Origin: Desulforamulus putei DSM 12395
Lineage (GTDB): Bacteria; Bacillota; Desulfotomaculia; Desulfotomaculales; Desulfotomaculaceae
Assembly: GCF_900129195.1 (NCBI RefSeq)
Contig: NZ_FQUY01000005.1
Span: forward strand, 1-64,000
Length of the DNA stretch: 64,000 bases
Direction: 5' to 3'
The position numbers were made by a program, and so were the translations under genes. Below, one piece after another: positions 34,606-44,436 of this stretch. How positions within the stretch are numbered: the stretch's first letter is position 1; the number at the start of each line of letters is the position of its first letter. Under the pieces are notes generated by a model that saw nothing but the letters and a program-made list of their open reading frames with translations, searched no databases and was not told where the DNA came from.

Positions 34606-34632
34606 GGGGCACTCTGTTAGGCCGGGGTGCCC
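34606..34632. terminator. Bidirectional terminator between converging genes
   Basis: GGGCAC pairs with GTGCCC around a fourteen-base loop between the gamma subunit stop and the deacetylase stop. T-rich sequence lies on both sides in the proper orientation. Confidence 0.6.
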
Positions 34633-34633
34633 A

Positions 34634-35452
34634 TTATACTTTCCCTTTACTATTACCATTATTTACTTTAACAACCTCGGATAGAGGCACTAGCTTAATA
34701 CCCTCTTGCTCAATGTAAGGAATGGCCTCTTTAACCGTCTGGGCCGTAACATTGCCCCCCTGTCCCACGTGGCCTATGGCCACGGCGTAGCCCTGTTGCT
34801 TCGCCACCTGGCAGGCTTTCTTAATTTGTTTGGTAATATGCTTCTTGCTTTTTACATCATCCAAAAATACATCCCGTTTCACCCAGGGTATGTGCATATT
34901 TTTTGCCACCGGCACAATATGGGATTTATAAGAGGTACAACTATCCAGTACATATAGCCCCTTGCTTTTGGCCACTGCCAGCATGGGCGTAATTTTTTCT
35001 TTACTGCTGGTTATTTTCGAGCCGGTATGATTATTAAAACCAGTGGCATGGGGGACGGATTTCAGGTTTTGGGTAAAGGTATCCTGAATTTCCTGGGCGC
35101 TCATATAGGAAAAAATGGCTCCGGGTCCCAACCAAGAAGCCTTGCCGTGTATGGGCTCCATTGGTTGATGCAAAATCACCTCATGTCCCCGCCGATGGGC
35201 TTCTTCGGCGTGGGCGGTGGAATAAATTAAATTTGGCATCACCGCTGCTGTAATGGGTCGGTCAAGGGCCATAAATTCCGCTACCCCACAATTGTCGGGA
35301 CCTCCGAAATCATCAATGACAATGGCCAGTATGGGCTGGGCCGGGATTGTCGCAGGCTTAGATGTAAAAACAGCGTTCCCCAGGGTTAGATAGCTTAAAA
35401 TTGTTATCATACTGATCAGGACAATCATAAAGGTCCATCGCTTACGCTGCAT
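34634..35452 (-). CDS. Divergent polysaccharide deacetylase family protein (YibQ-like)
   Basis: A 272-residue exported protein with an uncleaved or cleaved hydrophobic N-terminus (about 8-30). The domain shows LAIVIDDFGGPDNCG near 43 and RRGHEVILHQPMEP near 88. GFNNHTGSKITS near 138 and GYAVAIGHVGQGGNVT near 222 complete the pattern of the divergent deacetylase family (pfam DUF610). The conserved Asp and His residues suggest a metal site related to peptidoglycan or polysaccharide deacetylases. The catalytic function is not established. It shares the strand with the amidase gene 55 bases upstream, so a cell-envelope role fits. Confidence 0.82.
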   Translation of the reverse strand: MQRKRWTFMIVLISMITILSYLTLGNAVFTSKPATIPAQPILAIVIDDFGGPDNCGVAEFMALDRPITAAVMPNLIYSTAHAEEAHRRGHEVILHQPMEPIHGKASWLGPGAIFSYMSAQEIQDTFTQNLKSVPHATGFNNHTGSKITSSKEKITPMLAVAKSKGLYVLDSCTSYKSHIVPVAKNMHIPWVKRDVFLDDVKSKKHITKQIKKACQVAKQQGYAVAIGHVGQGGNVTAQTVKEAIPYIEQEGIKLVPLSEVVKVNNGNSKGKV

Positions 35453-35507
35453 GTTAACTCACCCTTTGCGGTAAATTTTCCCAATATATGGGATTTTTCA
35501 AAAACAT

Positions 35508-36170
35508 TTATATTTTTTCAGACTCCTTATCCTTCACCTGCAAGTAATTGATTACCCCTTTGGCAATGGCCCGGGCCAACATCTGCTGATATTTTTTATC
35601 CAGGAGCTTTTCCCTTTCTTGGGGGTTGTTGAGAAAACCTGTTTCCACGATGACACAGGGCATCTCGGTACGCCTTAAGATATAATAGCTGCCCGTCTTT
35701 ACCACCCGCTTATTAATATACGGTATACCTGAAAGCTCCCTTTGGATGCTCTCCGCCAGCAATTTGCCCCGGAGCGATTGTCTGTGATAGAAAGTCTCAG
35801 CGCCGGAACACTTTCGGCGTCCCACATTAACATGAATACTGACCACTGCATCAGCACCAAATTTTTGGGCCAGTTCGATGCGCCGCTCAATGTCGTACCT
35901 TTTGGCATCCCGACCGTGTAGACCGGGAACCGCAAGGTTGTAATCGCCATCTCTGGTCAACCGAACCTGGACATGGTTTTCTTTCAGTATTTTACCTATC
36001 TCCTGAGCAATGGCCAGGTTGATATGTTTCTCCATTACCCCCTTGCGGATGGCGCCAGGATCATAGCCACCGTGTCCAGGGTCAATCACAACCTTTCCCA
36101 ATGTATCACCAGCCCAGGAAATTTTAGGACAAAGCAGCCAAAGCAAAAGAAACATCACCCGTAATACCAC
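35508..36170 (-). CDS. N-acetylmuramoyl-L-alanine amidase (CwlD-like, Amidase_3)
   Basis: Cleaves the amide bond between muramic acid and L-alanine of peptidoglycan. The 220-residue product has a signal peptide (about 1-20, WAGDT). The catalytic domain shows the zinc ligands in VVIDPGHGGYDPGA near 27, Glu in GVMEKHINLA near 44 and His in VVSIHVN near 110, plus the catalytic Glu in PCVIVETGFLNNP near 175. Length and arrangement fit CwlD, which makes muramic lactam in spore cortex. The genome is therefore probably from a spore former. Confidence 0.88.
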   Translation of the reverse strand: MVLRVMFLLLWLLCPKISWAGDTLGKVVIDPGHGGYDPGAIRKGVMEKHINLAIAQEIGKILKENHVQVRLTRDGDYNLAVPGLHGRDAKRYDIERRIELAQKFGADAVVSIHVNVGRRKCSGAETFYHRQSLRGKLLAESIQRELSGIPYINKRVVKTGSYYILRRTEMPCVIVETGFLNNPQEREKLLDKKYQQMLARAIAKGVINYLQVKDKESEKI

Positions 36171-36312
36171 ATGCTCACCTCACATTCAAAGTTATTTTGC
36201 CAAAAGAGGGCATATAATAACCTCATCAAATAAAATGGGTTCAGGAAAGTTTTTTTTATCAGTATTAAGCATAAAGAACCTAATGGAAATAAATCCTGAG
36301 CTTTAAAAATGA

Positions 36313-36350
36313 AACACCCACTCCCCGGCATAACCGGCAAAGTGGGTGTT
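36313..36350. terminator. Bidirectional terminator after fixX
   Basis: AACACCCACT pairs perfectly with AGTGGGTGTT around an eighteen-base loop that is itself partly paired (CCGG/CCGG). T tracts lie on both sides. It ends the fixABCX operon on the minus strand. Confidence 0.75.
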
Positions 36351-36362
36351 TTTTCTTAATCC

Positions 36363-36683
36363 TTAGGCCAATCTAAACTGAACCCCGTAACCGCCCCGGG
36401 GATAGCGCCAGCGGATGTTGCCGTGCGGGCAGCCGATGCGGCAAGCGCCGCATTCCAGGCAGCCCTCATAGCCTACGGCAATGCGGCCATCCCTCCATTC
36501 ATAGACCCTGGCGGGACAAAAGACGGTGCAGTCCTTCCCTTCACATTTTTCCGCGCATACGGCAGGGTCGATGATTTCCAGGTGAGATTGGTGGTCCGGT
36601 TTCCAGCGGTTTAAATATAGTTTATCGTCGATATTAACTTCGGTTTTCACATATTTCATTCGTTTATCCAACTTGTTTTCCAT
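36363..36683 (-). CDS. fixX: FixX ferredoxin-like protein
   Basis: A 106-residue Fe-S protein whose ATG overlaps the fixC stop (TAATG). It contains CAEKCEGKDCTVFCP near 43 and CLECGACRIGCPHGNI near 74, the FixX arrangement of ferredoxin cysteines. FixX is the partner of FixC in a quinone-reducing branch of the FixABCX bifurcating complex. Translational coupling and operon position support the assignment. Confidence 0.93.
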   Translation of the reverse strand: MENKLDKRMKYVKTEVNIDDKLYLNRWKPDHQSHLEIIDPAVCAEKCEGKDCTVFCPARVYEWRDGRIAVGYEGCLECGACRIGCPHGNIRWRYPRGGYGVQFRLA

Positions 36684-37978
36684 TATTTCACCGCCCTCCA
36701 AGCCTGATAGAGGTCTTTGCCCAGAGAGTACAGAGAACTGCCGTTTAACAGCCTTTGCAGGATAAGTTTTTGCTTGTCTTTCTTGCTGACACCGTCCACC
36801 GTCAGCATTTCGTGCAGGGCCATATTGGTGGCCGGAATGTACTTGTTAAAGTATTGAGGATTCACCTCAAACAGGTGAGAGGTATTCTTGTATTTTTTCA
36901 AGTCTTCGATGACAAAACTGTTCCGTAATTGTTCTTCGTAATGGGACAGGGACCTTTCATTGAATTCACCCATCCGGTGTGCCCGGATAATGGCTTCCGC
37001 GGCCAGCCGGCCGGAGGTCATGGCCAGGTTACTGCCTTCCCGGTGAATCCCGTTCACCAGTTGGGCCGCATCCCCTACCACCACCACACCGTTGCCCACC
37101 AACCTGGGGATGGCATTGTACCCTCCTTCGGGAATTAAATGGGCGTAATATTCCACCGGTTCCCCTTGGCGAATCAGCGGGCGAACCATGGGGTGGTTTT
37201 TCAGGTTTTCCAGCAGGTCGTAGGGACGTACTTTCATCTGCCTGATCTGGGACAGCAAGGCGCCCACACCAATGGAGATATGCTCCTTGTTGGTGTAAAT
37301 GAAGGCGGTACCCACCAGGCCCAGGGTGCCGCTGCCGAAGATTTCAATGGTGGCTCCCATACCCGGCTCCAAATTAAACCGTTCTTCAATGACCTCGGAG
37401 GGCAATTTGAGTTCTTCCATCACCGCCAGGGCCACCTGCTGGGGCTTCCACTCATCATGAAAACCCAACTGCTTGCTTAAAAGGGAGTTGACCCCGTCGG
37501 CCAGCACCACTACGTTGGCATACAGGTCGCCGTCCGGGCGGTTGGTTCTGACGCCGACAACCCTTTCATTCTCCACGATGCAGGACTCAACCACCGTTTC
37601 ATTGATAATGACGGCCCCGGCTTCGGTACACTTGCGGGCAAACCACTGGTCAAACTGCCCCCGGAAAACCGTAAAACAGTTATATGGCTCCCGGGCCCAC
37701 TGCTGTCCCTTATAGCCGGTGGTGACCACCGATTCTTCGTCCATCAGCCAGAACCTTTGCTCCACCACCGGTCTTTGCAAGGGCGCTTCCTTCCAGAATT
37801 CAGGGATGATCTCTTCCATCATGGCCCGGTAAAGGACGCCGCCCATCACGTTTTTGGCGCCGGGATAGTCCCCCCGCTCAATCACTATAACGGACAGGCC
37901 TTCTTTGGCCAGCTTATAGGCTGCGGCCAGACCGGCCACGCCGGCCCCCACCACAATCACATCAAATTTCTCAGGCAC
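36683..37978 (-). CDS. fixC: FixC-type FAD-dependent oxidoreductase
   Basis: The 431-residue flavoprotein is related to electron-transfer-flavoprotein:quinone oxidoreductase. It opens with a dinucleotide-binding fold DVIVVGAGVAGLAAAYKLA near 5 and shows GDYPGAKNVMGG near 37, VLADGVNSLL near 158, VVVGDAAQLVNGIHREGSNLA near 297 and the C-terminal helix. With FixABX it takes electrons from NADH, passing some to ferredoxin and some to quinone. It overlaps fixB by eight bases. Confidence 0.93.
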   Translation of the reverse strand: MPEKFDVIVVGAGVAGLAAAYKLAKEGLSVIVIERGDYPGAKNVMGGVLYRAMMEEIIPEFWKEAPLQRPVVEQRFWLMDEESVVTTGYKGQQWAREPYNCFTVFRGQFDQWFARKCTEAGAVIINETVVESCIVENERVVGVRTNRPDGDLYANVVVLADGVNSLLSKQLGFHDEWKPQQVALAVMEELKLPSEVIEERFNLEPGMGATIEIFGSGTLGLVGTAFIYTNKEHISIGVGALLSQIRQMKVRPYDLLENLKNHPMVRPLIRQGEPVEYYAHLIPEGGYNAIPRLVGNGVVVVGDAAQLVNGIHREGSNLAMTSGRLAAEAIIRAHRMGEFNERSLSHYEEQLRNSFVIEDLKKYKNTSHLFEVNPQYFNKYIPATNMALHEMLTVDGVSKKDKQKLILQRLLNGSSLYSLGKDLYQAWRAVK

Positions 37979-39323
37979 AGTGAATCCCCCCTTTGCCTGT
38001 CATTTTTTCGCTGTCACGTTTATGCTTGGACAATAACTCCTTGAGAGGTTCAATTAAGGCCGGAACAACTTGAAAGACATCCCCGACAATGCCATAGGTA
38101 CATTCTTTAAAGATGGGTGCATCGGGGTCTGTATTGACGGCAATGATGATATCGGAACCCCGGATGCCTACCAGGTGCTGGATGGCGCCGGAAATCCCCA
38201 GGGCAAAATAGATTTTCGGCGCCACAGTGACACCTGTTTGCCCCACCTGATATTTTTGTTCAATCCAGCCCGCCTCAACGGCAGCCCGGGAGGCCCCCAC
38301 CCTGGCGCCGATGGCTTCGGCCAGCCCGAAGCATATTTTACGAAAACCCTCCCGGTCTCCCAATCCGCGACCGCCGGCCACGATGATCTCCGCTTCCTGC
38401 AGATTTACCTGTTCCCCGCGCTCCTTAACAATTTCCACCACCCGGGTTAACAGGTCCTCTTCTTTGAGATCAACCTGCCAGGTTACCAGTTGACCCCGAC
38501 GCCCCGGCACAGGCTTCGCCATTTTCATCACCTTGGGACGTACCGTTGCCATTTGGGGACGGTGGTTTTTGCAGACAATGGTGGCCATGATATTGCCGCC
38601 AAAGGCAGGCCGAGTGGCCAGCAGCAAACGCTGTTTGGGATCGATATCCAGGACGGTACAATCCGCCGTTAAGCCGGTGCTCAACTCGGTTGCCACAGCC
38701 CCGGCCAGATCCCGCCCGGTGGTGGTGGCCCCCATTAAGATGATTTCCGGCAGGTATTGTTGAACCAGCTTGACAAAAACCTTCATGTAGGTCTCGGTGC
38801 GATAGTATCGCAGCACCGGGTGATCTGCCAGGTAAACCTTATCAGCGCCGTACTCGTAAAGCCTGTCCGACAAACCGCAGACTTTGTCCCCCAGCAGCAC
38901 ACCGGCCAGCTCTACCCCCAGTTTATCCGCCAGTTGACGGCCAGCTCCCAGCAGTTCCAAGGACACAGGGACAATTTCCCCTTCTCTTTGCTCAATAAAC
39001 ACCCAGACGCCCCGGTAACGGGCCAGGTCTCCGGTCAACTCTGCAGCCACTTCTACAGGGGCTTCCCCTTTGCTTTCAGAATCCGGAAAACCTGTTTCTT
39101 TTAGCTGGGTTTTACCCGCAGTTGCTCCGGTATCCACCGTCTTTTGTGCAGAAGGCAAATTGATGGCACTGACCGGACAAACTTCAATACATTCGCCGCA
39201 TTCTACGCATTTTTCCGGCAACACCTGGCACAAACCTTCTTCATTTATATAAAGGGCTTCGTATGGACAGGCAGGAATACATGCCTGGCAGCCCATACAG
39301 GTGGAGGATACATTTACCGCCAT
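37971..39323 (-). CDS. fixB: EtfA/FixB with N-terminal ferredoxin domain
   Basis: The 450-residue alpha subunit is longer than a plain EtfA. An N-terminal module carries two [4Fe-4S] motifs ([12 protein letters not shown] near 9 and [12 protein letters not shown] near 39), followed by a Ser/Thr/Lys linker (about 60-95). The ETF alpha fold begins near residue 100 and ends with the FAD-binding part ([14 protein letters not shown], then [16 protein letters not shown]). EtfA fused to ferredoxin is known from acetogen Etf complexes (CarE, LctC). It may add a ferredoxin entry or exit to FixABCX. It overlaps fixC and follows fixA by 17 bases. Confidence 0.93.
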   Translation of the reverse strand: MAVNVSSTCMGCQACIPACPYEALYINEEGLCQVLPEKCVECGECIEVCPVSAINLPSAQKTVDTGATAGKTQLKETGFPDSESKGEAPVEVAAELTGDLARYRGVWVFIEQREGEIVPVSLELLGAGRQLADKLGVELAGVLLGDKVCGLSDRLYEYGADKVYLADHPVLRYYRTETYMKVFVKLVQQYLPEIILMGATTTGRDLAGAVATELSTGLTADCTVLDIDPKQRLLLATRPAFGGNIMATIVCKNHRPQMATVRPKVMKMAKPVPGRRGQLVTWQVDLKEEDLLTRVVEIVKERGEQVNLQEAEIIVAGGRGLGDREGFRKICFGLAEAIGARVGASRAAVEAGWIEQKYQVGQTGVTVAPKIYFALGISGAIQHLVGIRGSDIIIAVNTDPDAPIFKECTYGIVGDVFQVVPALIEPLKELLSKHKRDSEKMTGKGGIHCA

Positions 39324-39340
39324 ATCTTATCACCCCTGTC

Positions 39341-40150
39341 TTAATTGTTCTGTGAAATCTTTGTTGACAACTTGTCAATCAGTTGGCTAACCACCTGCGA
39401 AACATCTCCCTTAAGCACTTCCCCTTGCCCCCGCTGGGTGGGAGCAAATATCCTTGTCACGGAAGTAGGAGAACCCTTAAGACCCATCATGGCCGCATCC
39501 GCCTCCAGGTCCGCAGCCCCAAGAACTCCGGGCTGATAACGGGCCGCCCGAATCATGTCGGGAAGGGAAGCATATCTTAGTTCGTTGATTTCCTTCTCCA
39601 CCGTAATCAAACAGGGTAGTTTCGCTATCACCACTTCGTAAGCATCATCCAATTTACGGTGGACCTTGATCTCTCCCTTGTCCGGCTCCACCTCCGCCAC
39701 TTTGTTGACATAGGTTAACTGGGGCAGCCCCAATCTCCTGGCAATGCCCGGCCCCACCTGGGCAGTATCACCGTCAATGGCCTGCTTGCCGCACAAAATC
39801 AAATCAATGGGTTCCCGGCGGCTAATGATCTCAATGCCCTTGGCCAGGATATAACTGGTGGCCAGGGTATCGGAGCCGGCAAACATCCTGTCACTTAACA
39901 GGTATCCCTCGTCAGCGCCCATGGTTATGCATCTCTTGATAACTTCTGCCGCATTGGGAGGTCCCATGGAGATGACGGTTACTTTGCCGCCAAATTGCTC
40001 TTTAATCCTGACCGCCTCTTCCACGGCATGGCTGTCGTAGGGATTGATAATGGCCGGTGCACTGGAGCGGTCCAAAGTATTGGTCGCCGGATCAATCCTG
40101 ACTTCGGTTGTATCGGGGACTTGTTTTACGCATACAAGAATATGCACCAC
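39341..40150 (-). CDS. fixA: EtfB/FixA electron transfer flavoprotein beta subunit
   Basis: A 269-residue beta subunit with the N-terminus HILVCVKQVPDTTEVRIDPA and CGKQAIDGDTAQVGPGIA near 116, typical of bifurcating FixA. The start is GTG with AGAGGTGATGA upstream. It is the first gene of fixABCX. About 220 A/T-rich bases lie between it and the glucan phosphorylase terminator; no operator was recognised there. Confidence 0.93.
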   Translation of the reverse strand: MVHILVCVKQVPDTTEVRIDPATNTLDRSSAPAIINPYDSHAVEEAVRIKEQFGGKVTVISMGPPNAAEVIKRCITMGADEGYLLSDRMFAGSDTLATSYILAKGIEIISRREPIDLILCGKQAIDGDTAQVGPGIARRLGLPQLTYVNKVAEVEPDKGEIKVHRKLDDAYEVVIAKLPCLITVEKEINELRYASLPDMIRAARYQPGVLGAADLEADAAMMGLKGSPTSVTRIFAPTQRGQGEVLKGDVSQVVSQLIDKLSTKISQNN

Positions 40151-40334
40151 TCATCACCTCTCACACTATCTGGTTTAATATTTTAGAAAACTACAAAAAC
40201 ACATTATTAACTTATATAAAACTTAAAATACTCGATATAGATTATATCAAATTTTCCTGTAGTTGCTGTAAGAAAAATTACGAATGTAAGGTTTTTTTAA
40301 TACCATACCCACCAGATATTTGAAAATAAAATTT

Positions 40335-40370
40335 CAAAACCCGCCGTCAAAACATGTTACGGCGGGTCTA
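40335..40370 (-). terminator. Terminator of the glucan phosphorylase gene
   Basis: On the minus strand ACCCGCCGT pairs with ACGGCGGGT around an eleven-base loop, followed by TTTTGAAATTTTATTTT. The stem starts about ten bases after the stop. Confidence 0.75.
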
Positions 40371-40378
40371 AGGGTTCT

Positions 40379-42928
40379 TTAAAAATTATGCGCCCAGCTT
40401 GCCAGCGGCAGTTCAAACTTGGTGGCAAACAAGGGATGTTCCGGTCTGATCCTTACGGTAAAACCGCAGGTGCCCTGGTCAAGGGTAAACCCTCCCCGGT
40501 AGTGATAGATTCCCTCCCCCTTTTGGCCTGCCACCTTGAGGGGAGTGGCTTTAATTCCCACCAGGGTGTGGTCTCCTTCACATCCATGCACCACTTCTAC
40601 CACCACGTTGTCCGGGGCAATGGGCCCCAGGTAAACATCCGCAGCCAACTCCAAAGTTTCCCCTGCCTTTAATTCTTTCCCTTTAACCGCGTTTGCATCA
40701 ACGTGCTTGACTGCCACATGGTGCCAGTTATCCTTCATATACCGCTTGAAATCCTGCACTTGGCTGGCAACATGAAAGTGATTGGAGGCAAATTGCTCAC
40801 CCCTGCGGACAGCTTCGCTGTAAAAACGGTCGGTATACTCCTTGACCATGCGTTCGGTGCTGAAGGCCGGCGCAATGGTCTTGATGCAGTTTTTCATCAT
40901 TTTAATCCAGCGGCGGGGATAACCGTTGTCCTGATCATAATAGGCAGGGATGATTTGTTCTTCCAACAGGGAATACAGGTGATAGGCGTCGTCCCTATCC
41001 TGTTCTTCATCACTTCGATAACCGGTTTCCCGGCCGACAGCGTAACCATTTTCACCATTGTATCCCTCCGGCCACCAGCCATCCAGGACACTGCAGTTAA
41101 TGACCCCGTTGGTTGCCGCTTTCATGCCGCTGGTACCGCTGGCCTCCATGGGCCAGCGGGGCGTATTGAGCCACATGTCTACCCCCTGTACCATATGCCT
41201 GGCCACATTCATGTCGTAGTTTTCAATAAAAATGATTTTTCCCCGGAAGGGTTCCTGTTGAGATATTTCATAAATCCTTTTGATTAAATCCTGTCCCGGG
41301 CGGTCCGCCGGGTGAGCCTTGCCCGCGAAAATAATTTGCACAGGCCGCTCCGGGTCGCTGAACAGCCTGGCCAGCCTCTCCATGTCCCTAAACAGCAGGG
41401 TTGCCCGTTTGTAGGTAGCAAACCGTCTGGCAAAACCGATGGTGAAGGCCTCGGGGTTAAGGTACTCATCCACTTCGGCAATGTGTTCAGCAGGTTCCTG
41501 ATTGCGGTATTTGTGCTTTCTTACAGATTCGCGGAAGAAGTAAATGGCTTTCTTTTTTAGGGATCTGTGGACATCCCAAAGTTCTTCGTCCGGAATGTTG
41601 TCGATGGACTGCCACAGGTTGGCATCACAGATACGGGAAGTCCAGCCGGGGCTCAGGTAAGCATTAAATAACTCCGCCAGTTCTTTGGACAACCAGGTTA
41701 ACGTGTGAATACCGTTGGTCACCGAAAAAATCGGCACTTCTTCTATAGGGATATGTTCATAGAGGTAGTGAAACATTTTGCGGGAAACTTCCCCGTGCAG
41801 CTTGCTGACACCGTTGCAGTAGGCGGCAAAATTCATGGCCAGAATGGTCATGTTAAAGTTGTTTTTCCGAGAGTCCCAACCAAAACTCATAAAGCCGTTG
41901 CGATCCACACCCAGGGCTCCGTAATAACGGTTTAGATAGTAATCTACCTTATCAGCGTCAAAAACATCATGGCCGGCCGGTACCGGCGTGTGTGTGGTAA
42001 ACAAGGTGTTGGCCCTGACAGCCTCCCTGGCGGTGGCCAGGGGTACGCCTGCCTGTACCAGTTCCTGTAAACGTTCCAAACAAAGGAAAGCCGCGTGTCC
42101 TTCGTTGATATGCCAGGCCACGGGGTGAATGCCCAATTGTCTGAGGGCCCTGACACCGCCGATACCCAGCAGCATTTCCTGGGAGATCCGGGTGTCCTTG
42201 TCTCCCCCGTAGAGCTGTGCGGTTAACTGCCTGTCATGATCGTTGTTCAGAGTGATGTCCGCATCCATAAGGTAGATTTTAATCCTGCCCACTTGCACCT
42301 GCCATACCTTCAGGTGAACGGTTCTGCCGGGCAACTCCACCGGAATAATAATTTCCCGTCCTTCTTCATTAAGCGCCGGCTTCACGGGCATTTCGTTGTA
42401 GTTTTGGAACGGGTAATGGGCTTCCTGCCAGCCTTCCCGGTTAATTCTCTGGGTAAAATAGCCCTGCTTGTACAGCAGCCCAACACCTACCAGAGGCAAA
42501 CCGATGTCGCTGGCGGCCTTGCAGTGGTCCCCGGCCAGCACACCCAACCCTCCGGAGTAAATGGGTAAAGACTCGTGAAGACCGAATTCGGCAGAAAAAT
42601 AAGCGATGGGCTTATCCGCTAAATGAGGATATTTGTTTTTAAACCAGGTATCGGCATTCATATAACGATCCAGGTCCGCCAGCACTTTATCATACAGCGC
42701 CAGGTAGTCCGGGTCGGCGGCGGCCCTTTGCAGGCTGTCGTTATTTACTTGCAACAGCATTTTCACCGGATTGTGATTTAACTCTTCCCATTTTGGCTCA
42801 TCCATTCGCCTGAAAAGTTCCAGCGCCTCCGGATGCCAACTGAACCAAAGGTTATAGGATAATTCCTTCAGCCTGCCAATCCTCTCCGGTATAGATGGGC
42901 TTACTGTGACAGTGCGAAAATAAAACAT
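40379..42928 (-). CDS. glgP: Alpha-glucan phosphorylase
   Basis: Releases glucose 1-phosphate from glycogen or maltodextrin using PLP. The 849-residue protein belongs to the TIGR02094-type glucan phosphorylases, which are distinct from the animal-type enzyme. It starts with an N-terminal alpha-helical domain (about 1-110), followed by the glycosyltransferase-like part with YFSAEFGLHESLPIYSGGLG near 109. The PLP-lysine motif EASGTSGMKAATNG is near 600. No other glycogen genes are adjacent. It could mobilise stored glycogen, for example during sporulation or starvation. Start is ATG after GGAGGGAAAGCC. Confidence 0.92.
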   Translation of the reverse strand: MFYFRTVTVSPSIPERIGRLKELSYNLWFSWHPEALELFRRMDEPKWEELNHNPVKMLLQVNNDSLQRAAADPDYLALYDKVLADLDRYMNADTWFKNKYPHLADKPIAYFSAEFGLHESLPIYSGGLGVLAGDHCKAASDIGLPLVGVGLLYKQGYFTQRINREGWQEAHYPFQNYNEMPVKPALNEEGREIIIPVELPGRTVHLKVWQVQVGRIKIYLMDADITLNNDHDRQLTAQLYGGDKDTRISQEMLLGIGGVRALRQLGIHPVAWHINEGHAAFLCLERLQELVQAGVPLATAREAVRANTLFTTHTPVPAGHDVFDADKVDYYLNRYYGALGVDRNGFMSFGWDSRKNNFNMTILAMNFAAYCNGVSKLHGEVSRKMFHYLYEHIPIEEVPIFSVTNGIHTLTWLSKELAELFNAYLSPGWTSRICDANLWQSIDNIPDEELWDVHRSLKKKAIYFFRESVRKHKYRNQEPAEHIAEVDEYLNPEAFTIGFARRFATYKRATLLFRDMERLARLFSDPERPVQIIFAGKAHPADRPGQDLIKRIYEISQQEPFRGKIIFIENYDMNVARHMVQGVDMWLNTPRWPMEASGTSGMKAATNGVINCSVLDGWWPEGYNGENGYAVGRETGYRSDEEQDRDDAYHLYSLLEEQIIPAYYDQDNGYPRRWIKMMKNCIKTIAPAFSTERMVKEYTDRFYSEAVRRGEQFASNHFHVASQVQDFKRYMKDNWHHVAVKHVDANAVKGKELKAGETLELAADVYLGPIAPDNVVVEVVHGCEGDHTLVGIKATPLKVAGQKGEGIYHYRGGFTLDQGTCGFTVRIRPEHPLFATKFELPLASWAHNF

Positions 42929-43227
42929 GGCTTTCCCTCCAACCTTGTTAGAACGTCAGGTTTGTCCAACGAAAGAAAAAAATACTGCTGTCACATCATC
43001 TTTGAAACCAGCATTCCAGTCAGATCTATACCTAGTTTGCCAAACAATGCCCTGCAGCTATGCGTAAAACGAAAAACTTACTCTATTCTGCAGGCTTTTG
43101 ACAATTTCAGATATTTTTTTCAAACCCTGGTTTTTTGAGAGGATTTAAGGCAATATATGACGTATTTTAATATTTCGTAATGAATTGGCGAGGATTTTAC
43201 ATAATAAACGGAAAACGGAGGATTTCA
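42929..43227. other. Intergenic region upstream of the TPR gene
   Basis: About 300 bases between two divergent genes. A/T-rich with TTGACA-like TTGACAATTT at 43098 but no well-spaced -10. Runs of T lie at 43113-43120. No RNA or small gene was recognised. Confidence 0.3.
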
Positions 43228-44418
43228 ATGTGGGTTTACTGGCTTACCCTCGGATCCTTATCCATCGTACTTTATTTTCCCTATAAAAAATTTTTTACCA
43301 AGCCTGTGGCCCTCCGGGCTTCTATTGCTACCTTCATTATTGGTATGATTTATCCCCTGCTGCAGGTTAAGCTTTCGGTAGCACAAACATTTTTTTCCAT
43401 AGGATTGCTGCTGCTGTTTTTAGGGGTTACCATTGCAAGAAATCACCCATACTGGGACGCCGAAGAACCTGAAGAAACGAGTCAAACCAACCGGTCGCCG
43501 GATACTACGGGTAATGAATGGGTCGGCAGCGGGATGCCGGACATGCAACACCCCGTCGTGCAAGAAGAAACGGTACCGGAAGAAATCAAGGGCAGAGAAA
43601 CAGTTTGCGGTACCGGCGAATTGACAGTAAAGTCTGAGGAACAGGCCGAACCGGTTGCACCTGGGGAATCCCATGAAGAGATGAAGCCTTGTAAACAACA
43701 AGCGGTTGTCTCACCTGAAGAAGAGCCGTCGGAAATTGTTATGGTTGGTGGGGAAGATAACCTGCCAACGGTGGTTGCCGAGGAATCTGCTCCCTCAAGG
43801 GATGTTCTTGAACCGGATGTTCCTGAACCGTTGCAGACCTCGGACTACATTTCCGGGGATACCCGGGATCCGGAAGATGTTTCCCGGGAAGACAGTCTCC
43901 TGATACAAACTCTACAAGAGACTGAACACACACCGGATACCTCTTTGAAGACAGACATTGCCGAGGACGCTTCTCAAACTTCCGGTCTTGCGGAAGATTT
44001 GCCCGCGGCTTCGACAACCGGGGAAAGCAGTCAATCTCCTAAATCTCTGCTGGTCGAAGGTTTGCGCCTGGCCAAGTGCAAGCAGTATGCCCAGGCCGTC
44101 CGCCACCTCAACAAGGTGGTTGCTTACGGGGCCGACCCGGAACTGTTATACCTGGCCATCAGCGAGTTAAGTTCCATCTACCAGCATCTCGGCCTCTACC
44201 CGATGGCCTTGGAGATCATCAACGCCTTTGCCGAACACCCGTCTCTCAAGGAACATCCGGGCATGGCCAACCTAAAGCAAAAGGCAAGATTTATCCGGTG
44301 CCTGATGGATTTGCTGAGCAGGGACCGTTACGGTCATATTCCCTATGAACAGGTTCCTGAAGCAGTACGAAGAGAGGCCTTTGACAACTCTCTTAATATA
44401 AAACATTTAATTTCATAA
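43228..44418 (+). CDS. Membrane protein with acidic linker and TPR-like domain
   Basis: The start is ATG 43228 (GGAGGATTTC upstream), giving 396 residues. Three hydrophobic segments lie in the first 85 residues, then a long acidic, Glu/Pro/Ser-rich region (about 85-270) of low complexity, then a C-terminal domain of helix pairs (LLVEGLRLAKCKQYAQAVRHL, then LAISELSSIYQHLGLYP and MALEIINAFAE) that looks like TPR repeats. It may be a scaffold at the cell membrane. It is followed by a PRC-barrel gene 18 bases later and a VanW gene, so envelope assembly is a reasonable guess. No family name is certain. Confidence 0.65.
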   Translation: MWVYWLTLGSLSIVLYFPYKKFFTKPVALRASIATFIIGMIYPLLQVKLSVAQTFFSIGLLLLFLGVTIARNHPYWDAEEPEETSQTNRSPDTTGNEWVGSGMPDMQHPVVQEETVPEEIKGRETVCGTGELTVKSEEQAEPVAPGESHEEMKPCKQQAVVSPEEEPSEIVMVGGEDNLPTVVAEESAPSRDVLEPDVPEPLQTSDYISGDTRDPEDVSREDSLLIQTLQETEHTPDTSLKTDIAEDASQTSGLAEDLPAASTTGESSQSPKSLLVEGLRLAKCKQYAQAVRHLNKVVAYGADPELLYLAISELSSIYQHLGLYPMALEIINAFAEHPSLKEHPGMANLKQKARFIRCLMDLLSRDRYGHIPYEQVPEAVRREAFDNSLNIKHLIS

Positions 44419-44436
44419 ACGGAAGGGGTTATTTAC

